Notes: generated by a model not told the origin, from the letters alone. Shown: positions 26,939 through 40,446, counted from the stretch's first letter. The stretch is 64,000 nt of DNA from Oenanthe sinensis (GCA_028671895.1 CM053809.1:31037501-31101500); one strand, 5' to 3'. A program made the numbers and translations.

Positions 26939-29900
26939 TCAATCATTAATATCATCTGGATCATCCTGAGTGTTCTTAAACTTGAATATGTTTTTGGTAC
27001 TAAGCCTTGTTGCCCTCCTTGGAACTCTAGAGCTAGTAGTTTGAGTAGACTTTTTGGGTTTTTTTGCGTCCACTTTCTTGGTTTGGTTTTGCAGTAGGTG
27101 CTTGAAGGGGTAGACTTGTTGCTGATTGTGTTCCTGTTGGATGACCAATTTCTAATAGGCCTGGTGTGGGCATGAACATAACCTGGCCTAGTGGTCCTCT
27201 CAGCTTATCTTGAAAAGCAATTGGATCATTCATTGTTTGGTCTTCTATTTCTTGTAGTAGCATAGACCATCTTTTTCTTGGCACCTTTTGCTTAAATGTT
27301 AAAGGGTCTGTCTCTGGTTCATTTTGTCTTTCTTCATTATCTACAACTTTCTCTCTTAAATAGGATTTCTCTTGCTCCATGCCAGCTTCTTTTTCTTTGT
27401 CTTGAAATTGGTCTGCATTCTCTCCTTCTGTTTGCTCTTCTTCGGGAGTGTGCATAGGTTTTTTTTCCATTTCCCTTTGGTAGTGAAGGACCTGTTTGTG
27501 AAGCTTGGGTAGGGGACCTTTCACTTATGACTATGACTTTTTTAAGCCTTCTTCTAACTGTTAGTTTTTGTCTCTTGACCTCCCTTGTACACTTCTTTTG
27601 AGTCTCCTTAGATTTTTCTTGTTGAGGCACCTTAGATTGCTCATCATGTGGTTGTTTCTCCTTGGATGGTTGAGGGTTGTGAGTAGGTTCTTGAGTGTCT
27701 TTTTCTCAGTGGGGCACTTTGAAACTCTATGCCCTGGTTGTCTACAATTTCTGCAGTGCATTACTCTTTTATTGCTAAATCTTTCAAGAATTACACCTTT
27801 AGCAGCCTGTGATTAACTCCTACAATCACCTTCCCATTCTTCTCTCATTCTCAACTTCTTTGTTCTTCCCCTCAACTTTTTTGGAATATCAAGTGGAAGT
27901 AGTTCTTCTAGTGAAAGTCTCAAGATTCTTCTCCCTTCATAGCTTCTAGAGAATGGTTGTAAATGGCTAGAAATTTTTCTTTCTTGTAAAAGTCTGAAAC
28001 ATAATCAGTTAGCTGATGCCTCCTTGAATGTATTACAGCTATGGCATGGAATGCCTATCAAATCATACATTCTGCAATCACAAGTTCCCTTCTCTAGATC
28101 AACTGTGACTGATCTACTACCTTGCTTCACCTGAAATTTTCTACTGCCATCTCAAGTTGCAGACCACTTTCTTGATTCAGTTATAAGGAAGTCCAATCTC
28201 TTCTTGATTCTTGGGCATAACTTCAATTTCAAGTTCCTCTTTATGGTTTCTGCCATTTCCTTACACTTCTATTAAGAATTTTTCCTAATTCTATCCCCAA
28301 ATACTTCACATAAATACTTCATAGTGGCCATTTTGTTTGAATATGGCTTAATGCACAAATGAGTGTCAACCAAGGTCTTAATGGTGCATGTTTCACTATC
28401 TTTGTCCCTGCTACACCAAATGTAAAATAGACAATCTCCCTCACAGTATACCTGACATCTTTTCCCATCATTTGTCACAAACTGGACCCCTCTCCTATTA
28501 CTCACTCCATATGCTTTAACTGTTTCCCTGAAAGCAGCCATGTTCATAAATTTTTGACTTAGTGTTAGGCCCGTAATGGGGGATATAAGCTAGAAGGGGG
28601 GTTGAATAGCTTAATACCATTTTTAAAAAATGAGCTCGGCGTTTTAAAATTTTCTTTTCTCCTTTTAAAAAATTACCAGTCAACTAGTAATATAAGTGCG
28701 GAAACTAAAAACAGAGAAAAGAAATAGAGTACACAACATAATTTTTATCCTGATTTGCGATGACGCAATCCCCTAACGGATCTGCTCACCCCTAGTCCAG
28801 TCCTCGAGTTCCTCCCTGAACTCGAGATTTTGCACTATAAAAAGATGTACTACTTATAGTGGCGGAGAAGCCTTTTACAACACTTAGTATTTATCTTGGA
28901 CCTTAACTACCCGTTAACCCCTCAAAATACAAAGCAAAACCTACTTGATTTATCTTGGAGCGTAACTCCCCGTCACCTCCTCACAATCAAAGTAGAACCC
29001 CTACAAGCTGGTCTTATAGCGTAACTCCCCGTTACCTCTTCACAGGCAAGTAGTACCCCTACGAACTGGTCTTGGAGCGTAACTTCCCCTTTACCTCCTC
29101 AAAGATACGTAAAAATCCCTGCGTAGACTATGTTCCTCTACTACAATGTAGGTCTTGGATCTGAGTCTTAGGTCTTGGGTCTTTCCTTTTCCTCACGGTG
29201 CAAAGACACCCAACTCCCCGTCGGTGTGTCTAGGACTTGGGTCTTAGAACAAGGATCACCTCACTTCACTTTCACCTCACAACAAAGTGTAGACAACAAG
29301 TGCTACGACTTTAATATCCCTGTTTAGAAAAGAAGAGTGGTCAGACTAGTATATTACAGTACTAGACCAAAGAGACAAACAAATATATATAAGATAGCCG
29401 AAGCAACAATATATATAAATGTGAGTCGGGGTAAGTCACTTAGTGAGAAAGGACGAACCACTCGAAAGGGTAAGTCACTTAGTCAAAAGGACGAACCACA
29501 CGTTGTGTGCTAACGTGTATGCAAGAAATTAAGTGCGTATGCTAAAGTAAGGTGCGGAAAGTAAAGCGTATGAATGCATGAAATTAAATGCGTATGCTAA
29601 AATAAATTGCGATATGTAAAGCGTATGATGCAATGCAATTACTTAAAATAAATCTTTTTCCTTTTCTGCTTATAATTGTCCGATATATAAGGCCAAGGGT
29701 ATATGATCTAAACTAAAGGCCGAATATATTGACTTGACTTATGTCAAGCTCGTTTCAAAATCAAGTTGTTTATAAGGCCTAAAACAACAATTAAAAATGG
29801 CCTTTAAAACAAACTCGAAATAACCCACTAAGATTCAACGAGTACGTTTCGTTTATGTCGTACCTCGACTTATACGAAATATTATTTAACTCGGAGTCTA

Positions 29901-30588
29901 TCGTGGGCTAACTTCAAGAACTCAACAAGTTAGGCTCGTTTATGTCGTACCTCGACTTATACGAAAAGCCCTTAACTCGGTGTTCGAAGTTAAAGAGTAA
30001 ACCTACAAATATTCAACGAGTTTACTTCGTTTATATCTCTAAATAATATATGAGATTTATACGAAATAGTAACACTCGGAATGTGTGTTGGTTTCTTTCA
30101 CTTTATAACTCAACAAGATGTATTTATGTTTATGTCGTACCTCGACTTATACACAATACTCAACTTGGAATTAAAGTGAGTTACCTTGCAAATATTAGAG
30201 TAACCTTTTGTTTATATCTCTAAATGAGATTTATACAAATCGGTTTCCACTCTTGATATAAGCTTGGTTTAGATACAAAAATTCAACAAGTAAGCCTCTT
30301 GTTTATGTCATATAAATCGACTTATACAAGTCTAGCCTCGACTTGGAATTTAAGTAACTAGTTGTTGTTTCTAATCCCAAAATAAATCAAGGATATTAAC
30401 AACCAACTAAGGAGAGAGATAAATTAATAACTCTCTTGGTTTAGTTCACTATATATATATATATATACGAGAATAATAAGTTAAGATAAAAGCTCGTGTA
30501 TATATATATAATTAAGAGGAACAAGGCTAACAATATATATACTTGCAAGAGGTCAAACAAGCAAGCTAATGTATATATATGTTTGGCC

Positions 30589-30635
<47 letters not shown>

Positions 30636-30795
30636 CAATTAAGAACTAACTTATGACCCTTGTGCTCTATAGTAAGAGACAACAATATTTCTTGCGAAAT
30701 CAAGGGATACGAGTTAGGATCGGGAACAAGAGTTCGTGTATACACTTAAAAATCAAGCAAGCAAGGTGTATACACTACTAAACATGTACCTACTG

Positions 30796-30843
<48 letters not shown>

Positions 30844-33188
30844 GTAGAACCAACTTGTAACCCTTGAGATCTAAGAAGAAATCAAGAGAAAAAGCTAGTT
30901 TTGAAGCCAAAACACACAAAAAGGGTCGCCGGAAAAAGTCACCGGAAAATGGCCGGAATATCAACTTTTGCTATAACTTTGGGGGCAACTAAACAAGTCT
31001 AGGGGCTGCTAAAATATAGTAAGTGGGTAGCCAAAAGATACTTGTGTGGTGTGTGTGTTATATGAGCATGTAAATGTGTTTATAAGCTTGGTAGGGGTTA
31101 GATCTATGGAAGAACTAAGCTTATAACTCAAGAACTCTAAGAGATGAAAATTTTCTGGACTTGAGAGCTTCTTTGGAGAGAAAGTTGCAGCATTTACTTG
31201 GCTCAAATGGCTTGAGGAGAAGTGTGGGGGGTGGGGGTGTATTTAAAGAAAGAGATTAGGGTTTTTGGTGGGGGATAGGGAGACATAAAGTACAAAGGGA
31301 TAAGGTATGGTACAAAAATTCAAATTTGTGTTCCCTCAGAAGTACTAACCCACTAGGATGCATCGAAAAACGTGCAAACAACATTCAGTTAATTAATAAA
31401 GCTAATAAATGCGAAACTGAACGATACAATGACGAATATGACGTTTTTCAAAACATGCTCCAAAAATTATGAAAATTTGGGAACCATCTGGAAATATTCC
31501 AAGTAGGTCATGGTAAAAATCCTACTCAATTTGGAGTTGACCTTTATTGACTTTTAATTAACCGAACAATCAATTACGTATCGAAAGTACATGCCAAAAA
31601 TAAAAGTCACCCAAAAATCATGAAAAAAATCCTAAAATTCTTTTTAAATATTTTAGTGACATTCCCCCAATTTTCAAGTCAATTAGACATGTGTAGCTAT
31701 TATTTCAAGAAAAAGATCGTTTCGTTGTCCTTACAGCTCGAAACAATATTCGATAGCCATTTGTCGGAACTAGTCGACGTTTGGACTAAAATTTTGACTT
31801 GAAATATATTCAAACATAATATTCCTAAAATAATTATGACTATGAAGTCTAAGGAATATTTATGCTTGAATTAAAATGCATTTTATCTGAATAAATAAGA
31901 CAGTTAGGAACTTTCGGGATAAAAATTGTATTTTACCTTTAAGCAAGACTTTGTTGAAGATAATTTGAACAAATATATTTAGAAAATATAGTCAAAATAT
32001 ATTCCCTTGAAAATCTTTAAAACAGACACTCTTTTGATTTAATAACACATTTTCTGTCTCGTAAAAACAGTGTCAAAAATACTGTATTTGTTCATCTTCA
32101 GTCTTTGCCTCAAATTATGACATATTTAAACTAGATTTGATTTTATCATTATTTTGATAAATCTTATCTAATTATATGTCAAGAGAAAATCATTTTGTTT
32201 CGTTTATAAAATGGTTTGACCAAGTTTGACTTTCCACTCGTTGACTGTCACTTCGAATAACCTAATGGAGGATTACTATATTAATTAGTAACTTCCTAAC
32301 TCTAATTTAATTTACACTTAGCGTTAAGACAAAATTAATCAAAACCTATAGAAAAGGCTGTATCTCACACTTACTTCTCACTTCATAATGCCATCAGTCA
32401 CATGAGTCTTTATTTTCTGCAATTTTCTCTTTCTAGGATTATGTGGACCTATATAACCTATCTTTGCATTCTCATCTTCACTGAAGGATGAGAGTGACCT
32501 AAGGATTTGAGAGTCAAATTATGACTCTTCACTACCACAACTAGCAAACACATTCATAGATTTATACAAGGACTCCTTAAATTTTTTGGAGTTTTAACTT
32601 ACACTATCCATTTCATCATCAGTTTCACAATTTTCAAAATCTAAAAAAAAGGTCTCGGAATTTTCACTCTCATCATCAACATACTCTGGATCAGATGGAT
32701 CATCACTATTATCACTAAATTCAATATCTTCCACTGCCCCCTCCCAATCATTATAATCATCCTCCAATTCAATATCTTCCCCTAATTTTTTTGTTTCTAT
32801 TTCCTTATCAGTATTGGTAGTTTTGGAGTTTGTGGCACATCAATTAACTCATCCAAATCAAAATGGTCTACATACAACTCTATCTTCCCATAAGGCGTAC
32901 ATAACTCAACTAATTCCATCACTGAGGTATCATCATACACCAACTAGTTCCCTTACTAAAAGTATGCCTATCACACCTAAAATAAACAAGAGAATTCTTA
33001 TCATAGCAATACTTAGCAGCAAATTCTTTAAGGTCAAGAAAAGATAATAAATCACTATCAAAGTCATGTATCACTTCAACTTTTCCACATCTGTTGACTA
33101 TATTAGGAGGTTGTGTAAAACCACCATGGTGGTAAAGGTAGATAGTGGTCGACATACTGTAAATTATAACAAGAATAAACATATACAA
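26939..33188 (-). pseudogene. mudrA-type transposase gene, core deleted and interrupted
   Basis: On the minus strand the N-terminal part (from about 33155: TIYLYHHGGF, then CGKVEVIHDFDSDLLSFLDL) matches the start of plant Mutator-like transposases. An acidic Ser/Asp/Glu-rich region follows (about 32900-32400) with in-frame stops. A solo LTR (28563-32316) splits the gene. It resumes at 28547 with the MuDR-type N-terminal binding domain (MAAFRETVKAYGV... to VDTHLCIKPY). The frame then jumps to the SWIM zinc finger (about 28110-28000: GTCDCRMYDLIGIPCH) and a CCHC zinc knuckle CRNCRQPGHRVSKCP near 27755-27710, ending in a basic, low-complexity tail. The DDE catalytic domain that should lie between the binding domain and SWIM finger is absent, so the gene is dead. 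Confidence 0.75.
28558..32321. mobile_element. Long solo LTR, 3.75 kb
   Basis: The unit 28563-32316 starts TGTTAGGCCCG and ends AATTTACA, flanked by 5-bp duplications cttag (28558-28562, 32317-32321). It splits the mudrA-type pseudogene exactly between those points. No gag-pol coding and no internal repeat of its own ends was seen, so a very long solo LTR is the simplest reading; a non-coding LARD element is the alternative. It contains several TA microsatellites (30450-30467, 30588-30628, 30798-30840) and a series of 'gagcgtaactcccc' repeats at 28900-29100. Confidence 0.72.
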
Positions 33189-33837
33189 AAATTCTTAGTA
33201 CAAACAAATATCAGATACAATCATAGCATACTCACAATAACAATATATTACAAACATGAATACATGTAACACTTATTCATAGCATATTCATAGCATACTC
33301 ACTACATCAATATATTACAAACATGGAAACTCAATTTAGGGTTTCGACATACCTCAATTTACAAGCTACTCGAACCCTTTTTCACGATTTCTGCAGAGAA
33401 CTGAAACTCACTTCACAATGTAAAAGGATTATTCAAGTCAATTGCTTCAATTTCGCAAATTTCCCCCAAAGCTCCCGATTGTCGTCAATTAGGGTTTCCC
33501 CCCAAATAACCATCCAATAGCGGATTACTCTGATTTGAAATGATAATATTCATTTTATGTCTTATTTCGTTTAATACAATGGGTTGGCTTATTTGGACGT
33601 CATGTCACCTCCAACCTGTTTCCCCATTTGTCTCACGTTAAACCACATCATTTTCTATTAGGTCAACACAGTCAAACTAATGTTTTTGTCATTACTGTCA
33701 ACTATAATGGTACAAATGAGATGCCAATAACTAGAATGACTAATCTGATATCAGCCTCTCACTTCAGTGAATACTTTGAGATTTAACCTCCAATACAAAA
33801 ATGAACTCAAAAGATGAGGTGATTTTTGTTTGTATAA

Positions 33838-34691
33838 TTTATACTATATTATTATAACCAAACTAAAGAACTTTTTTTTTGAAATATTGAGGTGAACCAT
33901 AAAAAAGATCCTAATCGTCCAATTTTAGGTGAACCATATAAACGATCCTAACCATTCAATTTTAATCAAATCTAAAATATTAATCTCGTAAGTAAAATAC
34001 ATCTCACATTAATCTACTAACTAAAATACATCTCTATACAAAACACACAAACATTATCTAAAATATAAATACAAATAAATTATATAAATATAATATTAAA
34101 TAAAGTTTAAATTATAATTATACAAATAAAAATAAATTTAAATCATAACAAATATATTAAAATAAAAATATTAGAAAACTAAAAAAAATTATCCGTGTAT
34201 CGTACGAGACTTAACCAAAGTAGAATTTTTTTTGAAACACTGGGGTAAATCATAGAAAAGAGACTAACCGTTCAATTATAGGTGAACCATAAAAACAATC
34301 ATAACCGTTCAATTTTAATAAAATCTAATTTTAAAAATGATATATATCATACATACAACTCTATCTTAGATAGTCCTCCTTTTAAATAACTCATCATGGA
34401 TTATATTATATTATATTTAAATTATATTCTATATTTTCTATTTTAAGAATCCTACTTATCTTATAATTTTTTTTTAATATAGTTTACTCACATTCAATTC
34501 AATTTCATAACCATTCAAACTCTTTTATTTATTTAAAATTATGACTTAATTAAAATTTATTAATATAAAAAACATAAAAGGAAATTAATAATAAAATAAA
34601 TTATCATATTAAATTAAATATTTAAATTATAGAAAATAATTTATATATAATTTATTAATAACATCCATACTTTGCACGAGTTATAAGCTAG
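33838..34691 (+). mobile_element. Helitron-like element, 854 bp
   Basis: It begins TTTATACTATATTATTA and ends GCACGAGTTATAAGCTAG, inserted between host A and T with no target duplication, the Helitron habit. The matching position in duplication copy 2 (near 40372) is empty. The ends match those of the element at 43942-44947, so both belong to one family. The second base of the usual 5' TC is T here. An internal 95-bp segment with 'ggtgaaccata' is repeated about 350 bp apart. It has no coding capacity. Confidence 0.72.
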
Positions 34692-34834
34692 TATAATATA
34701 TCGAACCAAAATCTAAGAAAACAAAAGATAAATTCTTACCATTTAAGCTATCGAATTGTATTCCATCATCCACTAATTTAATCTATCATACGTGTAACAA
34801 TTAGTATGACTTAATCAGTCGTAAGTACCCCCAA

Positions 34835-35314
34835 TATATAATTGGGGTTTTTTGAAAAATACCTAAGAGTAAATTTTTTTTTACAAAAATATTGATTTTT
34901 TTAAAAGTATTTTTCAAAAATATGTTTTTTTTTAATTGCAAAAATATGATTTTTCAAAAAATTTGCAAAAATACGGTTGGCAACCATATTTGCAACTGCA
35001 ATCAATCAAAATCAACCAAAAATGTAATTTTAAAATTTAGTCAAAATAATTATTTTTTGGTTGCATAATACGTTATTTAATAAGTTGCACGATTAAAATT
35101 AAAATGCAAACGTAAATGTAACCAAAAATAACTTCAAGTAACCTTAAATACTACCAAAAGCAACTTCGATTATTTTTTTGAAAAATAAAAAAATAAGTTG
35201 CATATGATTGCTTTTGGTTGTAAACCGTATATTTGCAAAAAAATCATAAAATCGTAAAATTGCAAAAAAAAAACCCTTAAATAATAGTATTTTTTATAAT
35301 TTCTCTATATAATT
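34835..35314. mobile_element. 462-bp insertion with 9-bp target duplication
   Basis: The unit 34844-35305 is flanked by tatataatt on both sides (34835-34843, 35306-35314). It is missing from duplication copy 2, where the site reads ccaatatataatttaatc (near 40632). Its termini share only a weak inverted match. It is filled with poly-T and 'gttgcaaccaaa' strings. The 9-bp duplication suggests a Mutator-type MITE; the class is uncertain. Confidence 0.65.
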
Positions 35315-35560
35315 TAATCTATCATATGTATAATGGTTAGCATAAGTGCCCCCACGTATCTTCCCCTGATTCCTTGTAATATCAATCCTGTGGCTGATGG
35401 CAATTTCTCCTCTTTTGAGAATTGTATTTCTTATTTTAATAAACTTTTTACTTGTACAGAGAACTTTTGAAATTTGCGGAATGTGGCATAGTCGAAACAA
35501 ACAGTTTATCTTGTTAATTTTATGAATTCCTGTTATTAATTGCAGGTTAGGAAGAATAAT

Positions 35561-35562
<2 letters not shown>

Positions 35563-35624
<62 letters not shown>

Positions 35625-36118
35625 GGAGACGGTTAGGTGACGCTTCCAAATCGTCCGTATTTTTCTAATTTTCTCGAATTTTTGAATTAATAAATATTAA
35701 AATTACAAAAAAAATCTAAGTTATTTTATATTTTCCTAAACTTTTTCCAAATTATTAAAAATCTAAATTACGTTATATTATCCTAAACTTTCTCCTCAAG
35801 TCAAATAAATTATTATTATCCATAAGCTAAGTTATGAATTATATGAGTTAATATCTTGTTAATTTGCATATATATTAGACTATTATGAGTTCAAATCAAA
35901 ACAATCAAAATATATCTTTTATTTGTAAACTTACTTTCTTCTAAACCTCAAAATATATGCTCCATTTTTTTTCATGGAACATTTTTACATAAAAGATTTA
36001 AAAGATGATAAAGATAATTGGACTCTGAAAATAAGGAACTGTATGATATGAGAATCAACTAATTCTAAGAAAAGACAATAAATTTAATCGATATGATCTT
36101 TATCACTGAATAGGTGTG

Positions 36119-36175
<57 letters not shown>

Positions 36176-36454
36176 CTTATATATATATATATATATAACT
36201 TATAAAGCATAATATTTTTTTATAATAATATTATGGCTTATTTACAATTTAAACCTTGTGTTATTAACAATATACAATTCAAACCCTCTTTTAATATATT
36301 TAGTAAATTTAACCCTACGTTTTTTAACTATTTACAATTGAAACTTTTTTAAAATAATTAGTAAATTTAACCCTATGTTTTTGAATTATGTACAATTGAA
36401 ACCTTTTTTAAAATAAATAGTAAATTTAACCCTACATTTAGTAAATATTTAGTA
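35563..36454. other. Sequence replacing the B3 gene body in copy 1
   Basis: This stretch stands where copy 2 has 40918-42360. It holds TA microsatellites (35565-35620 and about 36131-36196) and a tandem array of about 60-bp units with 'agtaaatttaaccctacg' at 36300, 36357 and 36418. There is no coding capacity. Confidence 0.6.
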
Positions 36455-36456
36455 AA

Positions 36457-36573
36457 ATAGAGCAAGTCTCTAGCAACACTGCATACTAGCACCAACTTCT
36501 CAAATTCACTCAACCCTTCCGGGCTCTCTTTCATATCTTCCTGTGTCAAAAGCCTCCAGGATTTATTCGTCAT
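36457..36573 (-). pseudogene. 5' fragment of B3-domain gene
   Basis: The minus strand encodes MTNKSWRLLTQEDMKESPEG and onwards to residue 39 (ARDLLY), identical to the first 39 residues of the intact gene at 41257-42477. It then runs out into unrelated sequence after FTKYLLN. The GA/CT-rich leader and more than 200 bp of upstream sequence are also kept (36574-36850 against 42478-42770). So the promoter and first codons remain while the rest, including the B3 domain, is lost. Confidence 0.85.
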
Positions 36574-36603
36574 CGTATATGATTATGGAAAGCAAGCAGA
36601 GAG

Positions 36604-36634
<31 letters not shown>

Positions 36635-37184
36635 AGGGTTATGGAAAGAGATGGGTTAATGCGTGTTAAATAGCAGAAGAGATTATGGATTATGAATCCA
36701 AACACGTATAGGAATTAGATTTTGAGTTAATGGGATTCGAATGTGTTGAGTAAAACATGGTAATAACTACATGAGTTGTACTTAAACAAGGGTTTAAGAC
36801 TGATTTAATCGAGTGTTCTCCGAGGTGTGTTAAGTTATAGTAGAGTTAAGACTGTATAATAAGTCCGTAATGTAGGGATAAATTGGGTAGTTAAATTCCT
36901 AATTTAATTAGGCGAGCACAATTACCAAACTGTCCTTGAACGGCTACTACAAAGAAAATTGTCTGAATTTCAGATTTTGTTATTTTTGAAATTATTTAAT
37001 AAAAATGTTTTCATTTTTTCTAGTTTTAAGACTATTCAAAATAAGTAGAAATATCTCACAAGTAAGATAACTGAAATTTTATTAATATGACATATTAAAA
37101 TAATATTGCACCAGGAGAGTGTTTCACAATTTTTCTGCAAGTAGAAATTGTGGCAAACACCTTCGTACATTAATAAAAACTATG

Positions 37185-37542
37185 TACATGAAAAAGCCTA
37201 AATCCGGAAATCTGGTCCGGTCCGGGCCAGATTTAAGGCCTTCAATGGCCTCTTTATTTTTAAGTGAAACCTGGCCCTGTTCGGTAAAAAGTCTGAACCC
37301 GGCCCGATCTGGTAAAAAATCTGAATCCGGTCCGGTTCGGATAAAAACCCGATAAAAACCTAAAATAGCCCTAATAAAATTTAATTATTAAAATATATTT
37401 ACATGTATATATATATATATATTTACATTCATTACAAACTAAAAATAGGTTTAATCGATTAATTTTTCTAAAAATCACCAAACTAATAGAATTAAAGTAT
37501 TCTCTTCGGTACTCTATATAACAGTGTTCTCTCCAGGATAAT

Positions 37543-37585
<43 letters not shown>

Positions 37586-37957
37586 AGAAAAATGTTTTTA
37601 AGACAACTTTAAGTAACTTACCTAAAGATACAAATATTTTGAGAATAAAAGTTGAATGACATTTTGTAATAATAAAATTCACTCTATTATATTTAATAAA
37701 TTCTTATTAAATTTATATTAATAATTTTTCTGAAAATTTAATTGAATTCAGATAAAGTCCGACCCGGTCCGGTCCGGTTCTGACCCAATAAAATCCTGAC
37801 GCGACCCGCCTCCAAGCCTAAAAAGGCTCAAATATTTTTTGTAGACCCGACCCGGTCAAAGTCAAAATCCGGGACAAGTTTTGACCAAAAAGTCCAGACT
37901 TTTTTGGGCCCGGTCAAAACCCGGTATGGTGGACTTTTTATGCATCTCTATACATGA
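37185..37957. mobile_element. hAT-like non-autonomous element in copy 1
   Basis: The element 37192-37950 is flanked by tacatga (37185-37191, 37951-37957). Its arms are rich in ccggtccgg/ggtcc strings, and its core is AT-rich with a TA repeat (37543-37580). The right end reads as TAGAGATGCATAAAAAG on the minus strand; the left end keeps only the AAAAGCC part, so it is probably decayed. Copy 2 has no such element at this position (a Helitron lies there instead). Confidence 0.6.
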
Positions 37958-38361
37958 CTATCAATTTAAAATTCTCGAATTCGACATTTATTTTTTTGAT
38001 TATTTAACATTGTATCCTCTTATCCTTTTTTTTGTGGTCATAACTTTACATGAAATAATTTAAACTACTTGGTAAGATTTAAAAAAAGCCAATGATATTA
38101 TTTGCCATTTATTTTACATTATTTACAAACTAAGAAAATAATTATCTAGGTAGTTAATACGATACATTCAATATTTCATAAACTTTTCTAAAATCAACTA
38201 CAATATTCTTTTTTTATATAAATTTGATTTTTACAATTGATTTCAGATCTTGACACATTTGTCTTTTATTATTTTGTGATTTTTTATTGTAAATAATATC
38301 AAACACCTATTTTTTGTATGTGAAATTCATTGCAGTCCCTTGGTCAGTATCACTTATTATC

Positions 38362-38470
38362 TTTTTTTTTTTAACGGGAATGAGTTGATTTTATCAACTT
38401 GATAAATCAGCCAAAATACAATTCTAGGGAGTCACACAAGCGAGAGTGTGTTGTGGCCTCTCTTGTGTGG
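38362..38470 (-). mobile_element. LINE 3'-end remnant
   Basis: A run of 12 T followed by aacgggaatgagttgatttt reads on the minus strand as a LINE-like 3' tail ending in poly(A). A small imperfect inverted pair 'cacaagcgagag / ctctcttgtgtg' follows. No coding part is attached. Confidence 0.35.
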
Positions 38471-38825
38471 CTCCCTCAAATTTTAAACAAAATTTATATA
38501 ATAATTTGTAGGTATATTTTTTACATAAAATTTAAAAAAAATTATATTGTTCATAGCTTTTAATTATAAATTTATAATGAGTTACTCAACCGTAAAAATA
38601 TGATATAAATATTTAAAGTATTATATTTAATATTATAATTTTACTCTAACAAAATAATTTTAATTTAAAGAAAAATATCAATAAATTTTATTTTTATTCT
38701 CACACAAATATATTATATATTTCTAACATAATATACAAAATAAATATATTTAATAAACTATTAAATTAATAATATTATTAGTGTAATATTAAATTTACAC
38801 TAAAATTATTATTTTTGAAGTACAA

Positions 38826-39430
38826 TTTTTTTAAACAGCGTAATTAACCACCCTGACTCCCGGGCGGGCTCCGTCATTGTACAATTCTTCAACTTAATAG
38901 GAACAAAACTCCTATCAAAATTTTAACCTGGGTACATATATGATGTCTTAGTAAATTGGTGAGCCACTATACTAGCAGACGGTTTAATAAATACAAAGAA
39001 ATTTTGTTTTGCCGAATGCTTTGACAACACTCCTCAACAATCAATCCAAACGGAGATCGCATATGCACACGACTTCTAATTGCCTGCGTTGGCTACCTCT
39101 GGGATCACAAGGCCGTGCTGTAGGATTGTTTTTGCATGAACCAACTCTCCCTCAGAGTCCCTCACAACCAGACCTAAACCAAACTCTTCCCGATCATTAA
39201 AAATTGTTACATTAACTGTATCCGTATCGGTCTGTGGCTTAACCCAAGAAGAAGAAGCTCCATCTCCATCAAGCATAGGCTGAAGAGGAGCTCTATACGA
39301 CCAAATTTGGGCTGATTTCCATTGTGTAAGGTACTCCTTTGCTGATTCAACTACCTTATTAACCGAGGAACGTTTGTGATTACATACCATTTCATTACGA
39401 GCTTTCCAGATTGCCCAACTTATCATGGCA
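38826..39430 (-). mobile_element. 5'-truncated LINE with RNase H domain remains
   Basis: The minus strand from about 39430 encodes ISWAIWKARNEMVC, the linker typical of plant LINE reverse transcriptases, then the start of the RNase H domain (VNVTIFNDREEFGLGLVVRD). After a frameshift or deletion comes SIVAHQFTKTS, its C-terminal end. It stops at a T-run near 38827 (poly(A) on the minus strand). Its 5' edge coincides with the start of segmental-duplication copy 2. Confidence 0.6.
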
Positions 39431-39799
39431 AGTAAAATGAGAAGTGAAATAATTGTAAGATAATATGTTGGGGAAGATATTGAAACATTTAGAACGGCAA
39501 ACGCGTATGTTTTTTGTTGAGACAAATGTAGCAATGGGTAATGGCCCAAATATCTGTTTCTGATATTTTGGATATCAGCTTTGTATTGTATTATATAAAA
39601 AGTGATTTGGCATATAGTGTAAAATGAGTGGTCATTAACAGAATCACATGCAAAGCAGTGGTTATGCAGGTTGTGTAATAATGGTATCAGCTTTTCGTAC
39701 CTGAAGCTTCATGTATAGTAGAAAACTAGGACTGAACCTTCTTCTTGAGCTCATACCACGGTACCGGTGACTAGTTCACTGAAAGACTTGACTGGAAAG

Positions 39800-40272
39800 G
39801 ACTCCATAATGTCATAAGAGAACCAGTAATTTAGTATCAATGGGAATGGAGAGGAAAGAGGACTGTTATTCATGAGAATGAGAATTAAAATACGGATGTT
39901 CATATTGCTGTAGAGATGGGTAAACTGAGTATTAATCCCAACAAACCCCGATCATATGCAGAGGTTAAACAGGGCAAGAGAATTGAGGTTTCCATAAGAA
40001 GATAAGGGGTTCTAGAATATATGGATCGGAATCTGTTAGCGGTATGGCGAACAAAGGAACCTCCTTTGAGGGGGGGGGGGACTTAATGATCTAGGAAGAG
40101 AGACAATAATAACAGAGTTGGTTCCGTTTCATTCAAGAATCATCACCAAGGATGAGACTACTCTATAATAACAGAGTTGGTTCCTTTTCGTTCAGGAATC
40201 ATCACCAGGGACAAGACTAGTTCCCAACTCTGTTAATGATAAGAGCGGGACTACTAAGTCGATGGAGGAGGT
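39800..40272. other. Block present only in copy 2
   Basis: Copy 1 joins directly across this segment (ggaaagaaacagtagagg at 24052-24069). It contains a short frame with SYAEVKQGKR, reminiscent of LINE ORF1 starts. It also has an imperfect 60-bp tandem repeat with ataataacagagttggttcc at about 40105-40220 and an 11-base G run (40070-40080). It is either an insertion in copy 2 or a deletion in copy 1. Confidence 0.5.
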
Positions 40273-40446
40273 CAGTAGAGGATCTAATTGCGAGAGAGTG
40301 GGTACTTTGATTCTTAGTAGTCGCAGATACAAAAATAAACTCAAAAGAGGAGCTGATTTTTGTTTGTAGAATATGATATGTCGAACCCAAAACTTGAAAC
40401 AAAAAATAAATTCTTACCACTTAAGCTATTCAATTGTGTTCCATCA

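Noticed and set aside
28900..29260. A possible CRISPR-like or tandem array from repeated 'gagcgtaactcccc' units.
   Set aside because: Units are few and irregular and lie within an LTR of a plant genome; CRISPR is not expected here.
36601..36634. A GAGA promoter element of special function.
   Set aside because: It is a simple GA microsatellite shared by both copies of the B3 leader; nothing shows a role.
39434..39549. An N-terminal extension of the LINE frame starting MGHYPLLHL.
   Set aside because: Its DNA belongs to segmental-duplication copy 2 and not to the LINE; the frame is open across the junction by chance.
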